In this document: in pieces, positions 58,977 to 61,075 of the stretch
Numbering within the stretch: position 1 is the first letter of the stretch
Layout of the letters: the number at the start of each line of letters is the position of its first letter
From: Clostridia bacterium
GTDB lineage: Bacteria > Bacillota > Clostridia > Oscillospirales > Acutalibacteraceae
Length of the DNA: 61,075 nt
Assembly (NCBI GenBank): GCA_017474045.1
Contig: JAFUHX010000004.1
Location: 1-61,075, forward strand
Direction of reading: 5' to 3'
The notes under the pieces: generated by a model
What the model was told of the DNA's origin: nothing
The model's input: only the letters and a program-made list of their open reading frames with translations
Database searches by the model: none
Program-made: the position numbers and the translations under genes

Positions 58977-60878
58977 ATGAAAAACATTTATTTTGTTCAG
59001 GTAGGATTTGAATTTGACGGCTCGGTTTATTTACCCTACGCCGTCGGAACAATAATTGCCTACTGCCAAAATGACCCAAAAATTAAAAATAAATATGCTT
59101 TTCCCAACATTATTTTCAAAAGAGAAAAGCTTTCGTTTGCCATGGAAAAAATTGTTGACCCATATATCGTTGCTTTTTCCTGCAGCGTTTGGAACATGGA
59201 ATACAACAAAGCTCTGGCGAAAAAAATCAAGGAAAAATTTCCTGATTGTCTTGTTGTTTTCGGCGGTCACAGCGTAAATGAAGATGCAAGCCTTCTGAAA
59301 GAAGAAAAAAATGTTGACATCTTAATGTTTGGCGAAGGCGAAAAAACCTTTTCCTCTCTTCTTTCTGACCTTTCCTCTTCTTCCCTTGAAAAAACCGAAA
59401 ACATCGCCTTCAGAAAAGGCGATGAAATAATCAGAACCGAAAGAAGCTATTGCGAAAGTCTTGAAGACCTTCCCTCACCCTATCTCAGCGGTGTTTTTGA
59501 AAAAATTATTGAAGAAAACAAGGGAATTGAATTTCTTTCAGTTCTTGAAACAAACAGAGGCTGCCCGTATTCCTGCGCCTATTGCGATTGGTGCGCTGGA
59601 AAGAAGATGAGATTTTTTCCAATGGAAAAAATCATGGCTGAAATCAAGTGGCTTTCTGAAAATAAAATTACCTATTGTTTTTGCGCCGATTCAAACTTCG
59701 GAATGTTTGAAAGAGACCTCAGCATTGCTGAAGCACTTATCAGCGCAAAAAGGAAAAACGGTTACCCCGAGGTTTTCAGACCCTGCTATGAAAAAAACAG
59801 CGATGAGCGTGTTTTTAAAATCTGCAGCGCATTAAACAGCGAAGGAATGGATAAGGGCGCAACCATGGCCTATCAGACCCTTTCTGACGAAGCGCTTTTC
59901 AATATCGGAAGAAAAAATCTTACCATGGAGCATTTTTCTTCTCTTATGAAAAAATATAACGAAGCCGGAATTCCGACTTATTCAGAGCTGATTCTGGGAC
60001 TTCCCGGAGAAACAAAAGAAAGCTTCTGCAAGGGAATTTGTCGCCTTCTTGAAAACGGTCAGCATAATTCCCTGAGTGTTTATCATTGCGAGGCTCTTCC
60101 AAATTCTGACCTGACAAGACCGGAATACATTAAAAAACATCAGATTGAAATTATTAAAGTTGCCTTTAACCACATTCACAGCGCACCAAAAAAAGACGAA
60201 GAGGTTAAAGAATTTTCCTATCTCGTTCGCTCAACGGCAACGCTCAGTCGGGAAGACTGGGTTTATTCAAACCTTTTTTCAGTTTGCGTTCAATGCTTCC
60301 ACAGTCTCGGTATTCTAAGATTTTTTGCCATATATCTCTATTTTGAAAAAAATGTTTCATATTTTGATTTCTATTCTTCTTTGCTCCGATATATTTTTGA
60401 AAGCGAAGGAAGACTCAATAAGCTCTGGCAAGACTTTAAAGAAAAATATGAAAGCTCCCTTGCAGGTGACTGGAACTATTATAATGAAAGCTTCGGCAAT
60501 GTAACCTGGTTCTTTGAGGAAGGCGCTTTTATTGAAATCGTTTCTGATTACCCTTCTTTCATGAAAGAGCTTTTTCCCTTCCTTGAAAAATTCAACATTG
60601 AAAAAGAGCTTTTGACTGAGCTTTATCTTTATCAGGAGCTTCTTATCAGAAAGCCTTTTGAAAGAGAAAAGAAAGCCGCTTTCAGCTATGATTTCCACAG
60701 CTTTTTTGAAAACGCAACCAAAGGCAAGCCTTCAGCTCTTAAAAAGAAAGAGCTTGTTTTAAATGTTGTTCCGAAAAAAGAATATAAGCTTCTTTCAGAA
60801 TACTCAAAAGAAACTGTCTGGTTCGGAAGAAGAAGAGGCGCAACTATATATTCCGGTAATGAAATTATTTTTGACTGA
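58977..60878 (+). CDS. Cobalamin-binding-type radical SAM protein, 640-aa type (rSAM-10)
   Basis: A 633-aa protein, last of the cluster in the window. It has SCSVWNMEYNKALAKKIKE and VVFGGHSVNEDASL, then C196-C200-C203 (CPYSCAYC, then DWC), ADSNFGMF and LILGLPGETKESF. The C-terminal domain has FHSLGILRFFAIYL and ends TVWFGRRRGAT, the clearest copy of this end motif. GGAG lies upstream of the ATG. A dispersed repeat follows as the probable terminator. Whether more cluster genes lie beyond the window cannot be seen. Confidence 0.87.
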   Translation: MKNIYFVQVGFEFDGSVYLPYAVGTIIAYCQNDPKIKNKYAFPNIIFKREKLSFAMEKIVDPYIVAFSCSVWNMEYNKALAKKIKEKFPDCLVVFGGHSVNEDASLLKEEKNVDILMFGEGEKTFSSLLSDLSSSSLEKTENIAFRKGDEIIRTERSYCESLEDLPSPYLSGVFEKIIEENKGIEFLSVLETNRGCPYSCAYCDWCAGKKMRFFPMEKIMAEIKWLSENKITYCFCADSNFGMFERDLSIAEALISAKRKNGYPEVFRPCYEKNSDERVFKICSALNSEGMDKGATMAYQTLSDEALFNIGRKNLTMEHFSSLMKKYNEAGIPTYSELILGLPGETKESFCKGICRLLENGQHNSLSVYHCEALPNSDLTRPEYIKKHQIEIIKVAFNHIHSAPKKDEEVKEFSYLVRSTATLSREDWVYSNLFSVCVQCFHSLGILRFFAIYLYFEKNVSYFDFYSSLLRYIFESEGRLNKLWQDFKEKYESSLAGDWNYYNESFGNVTWFFEEGAFIEIVSDYPSFMKELFPFLEKFNIEKELLTELYLYQELLIRKPFEREKKAAFSYDFHSFFENATKGKPSALKKKELVLNVVPKKEYKLLSEYSKETVWFGRRRGATIYSGNEIIFD

Positions 60879-60886
60879 TAAGAAAA

Positions 60887-61033
60887 GGGGCTGTAAAAAA
60901 AGTGCAGACCGCATAAAACAAGATAACTAAAGGTTTTTTTTCGGTATTGAACTACCAAAGAAACCCTTTAAAACTGTAAAAATCAGCAAAAGCAGGCAAA
61001 AACAAGGTTTTTGCGTTTTATGCTATAAACAAA
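60887..61033 (+). repeat. Dispersed intergenic repeat, copy 3
   Basis: Same order as the copies at 20815 and 23419: CTGTAAAAAA with GCAGACC, CCGCATAAAACAA, a long hairpin (AAAGGTTTTTTTT with AAAGAAACCCTTT), AAAACTGTAAAAATC, and TGCTATAAACAAA. It contains an extra hairpin (AAAACAAGGTTTTTGCGTTTT region) before the tail. The last 40 bases of the window show no gene. Confidence 0.75.
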
Positions 61034-61075
61034 CCTCGCCCTCGGAGTACCTTTGTACGCCGTCGGGTAAACCAA

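Noticed and set aside
41681-60878. RiPP biosynthesis cluster
   Set aside because: I found no short precursor-like ORF, leader peptidase, RRE-type domain or peptide exporter between the radical SAM genes. The spaces between genes are 2-200 nt and hold promoters or a terminator. A precursor outside the window cannot be excluded.

Overview
The window looks like a chromosome segment of an endospore-forming, anaerobic Clostridia bacterium, probably a gut or rumen member of the Oscillospirales/Ruminococcaceae. The evidence is a complete spoIIAA-spoIIAB-sigF operon, AT-rich DNA with strong GGAGG ribosome sites, consensus sigma-A promoters with 16-18 nt spacers, a BspA-like leucine-rich repeat surface protein, acetate kinase, and several TTG or GTG starts. 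No species is claimed.

Layout. 1-5000 is patchy accessory DNA. It holds the edge of an IS3-type transposase gene, a DUF3791 protein, a NadR-like P-loop ATPase flanked by decayed direct repeats, a BspA-like surface protein behind a structured attenuator-like leader, and a remnant of an Fn3-type surface protein. 5000-20800 carries a stand-alone condensation-domain acyltransferase with a MATE exporter, a minus-strand pair of GPH sugar symporters, ackA, an SdpR/SdpI pair, and a MarR-secreted protein-ABC transporter unit. 20990-29500 is core: a YfbR-like nucleotidase, a conserved membrane protein, the spoIIA operon, and mnmE with folC. 29500-36800 contains a candidate small RNA, then a two-component system leading into VTC polyphosphate polymerase, DUF4956 and Cthe_2159-like genes, then a lipoprotein and yebC. 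36900-39900 starts at tRNA-Ser(GGA). It has partial copies of the tRNA 3' end, arrays of very small hairpins, an HNH gene with a small partner, and the frameshifted tail of a serine recombinase, so it looks like a decayed integrated element. aspA follows.

The most unusual part is 41549-60878. About 19 kb carries ten radical SAM proteins, most with recognisable N-terminal cobalamin-binding-like domains, plus one family-2 glycosyltransferase and one sugar-epimerase-like cupin. The ten fall into three architectures. Five are about 640 aa, with CX3CX2C cysteines followed by a D/E-W pair and a C-terminal domain ending near W-[FY]-G-[RK]. Three are about 490 aa, BchE-like tandem paralogues. Two are about 605 aa with an unusual CX4CX2C cluster. 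They lie in three transcription units: plus 41681-48070, minus 56406-48132, and plus 56606-60878. The last two diverge from one short region with a consensus promoter on each strand. I read this as an undescribed multi-step radical tailoring pathway acting on a glycosylated molecule. The substrate cannot be told from the sequence.

Non-coding signals worth attention are the leader at 2425-2590, two candidate small RNAs at 14637-14738 and 29741-29862, a dispersed intergenic repeat present three times (20815, 23419, 60887), and the mini-hairpin arrays at 37070-37562.
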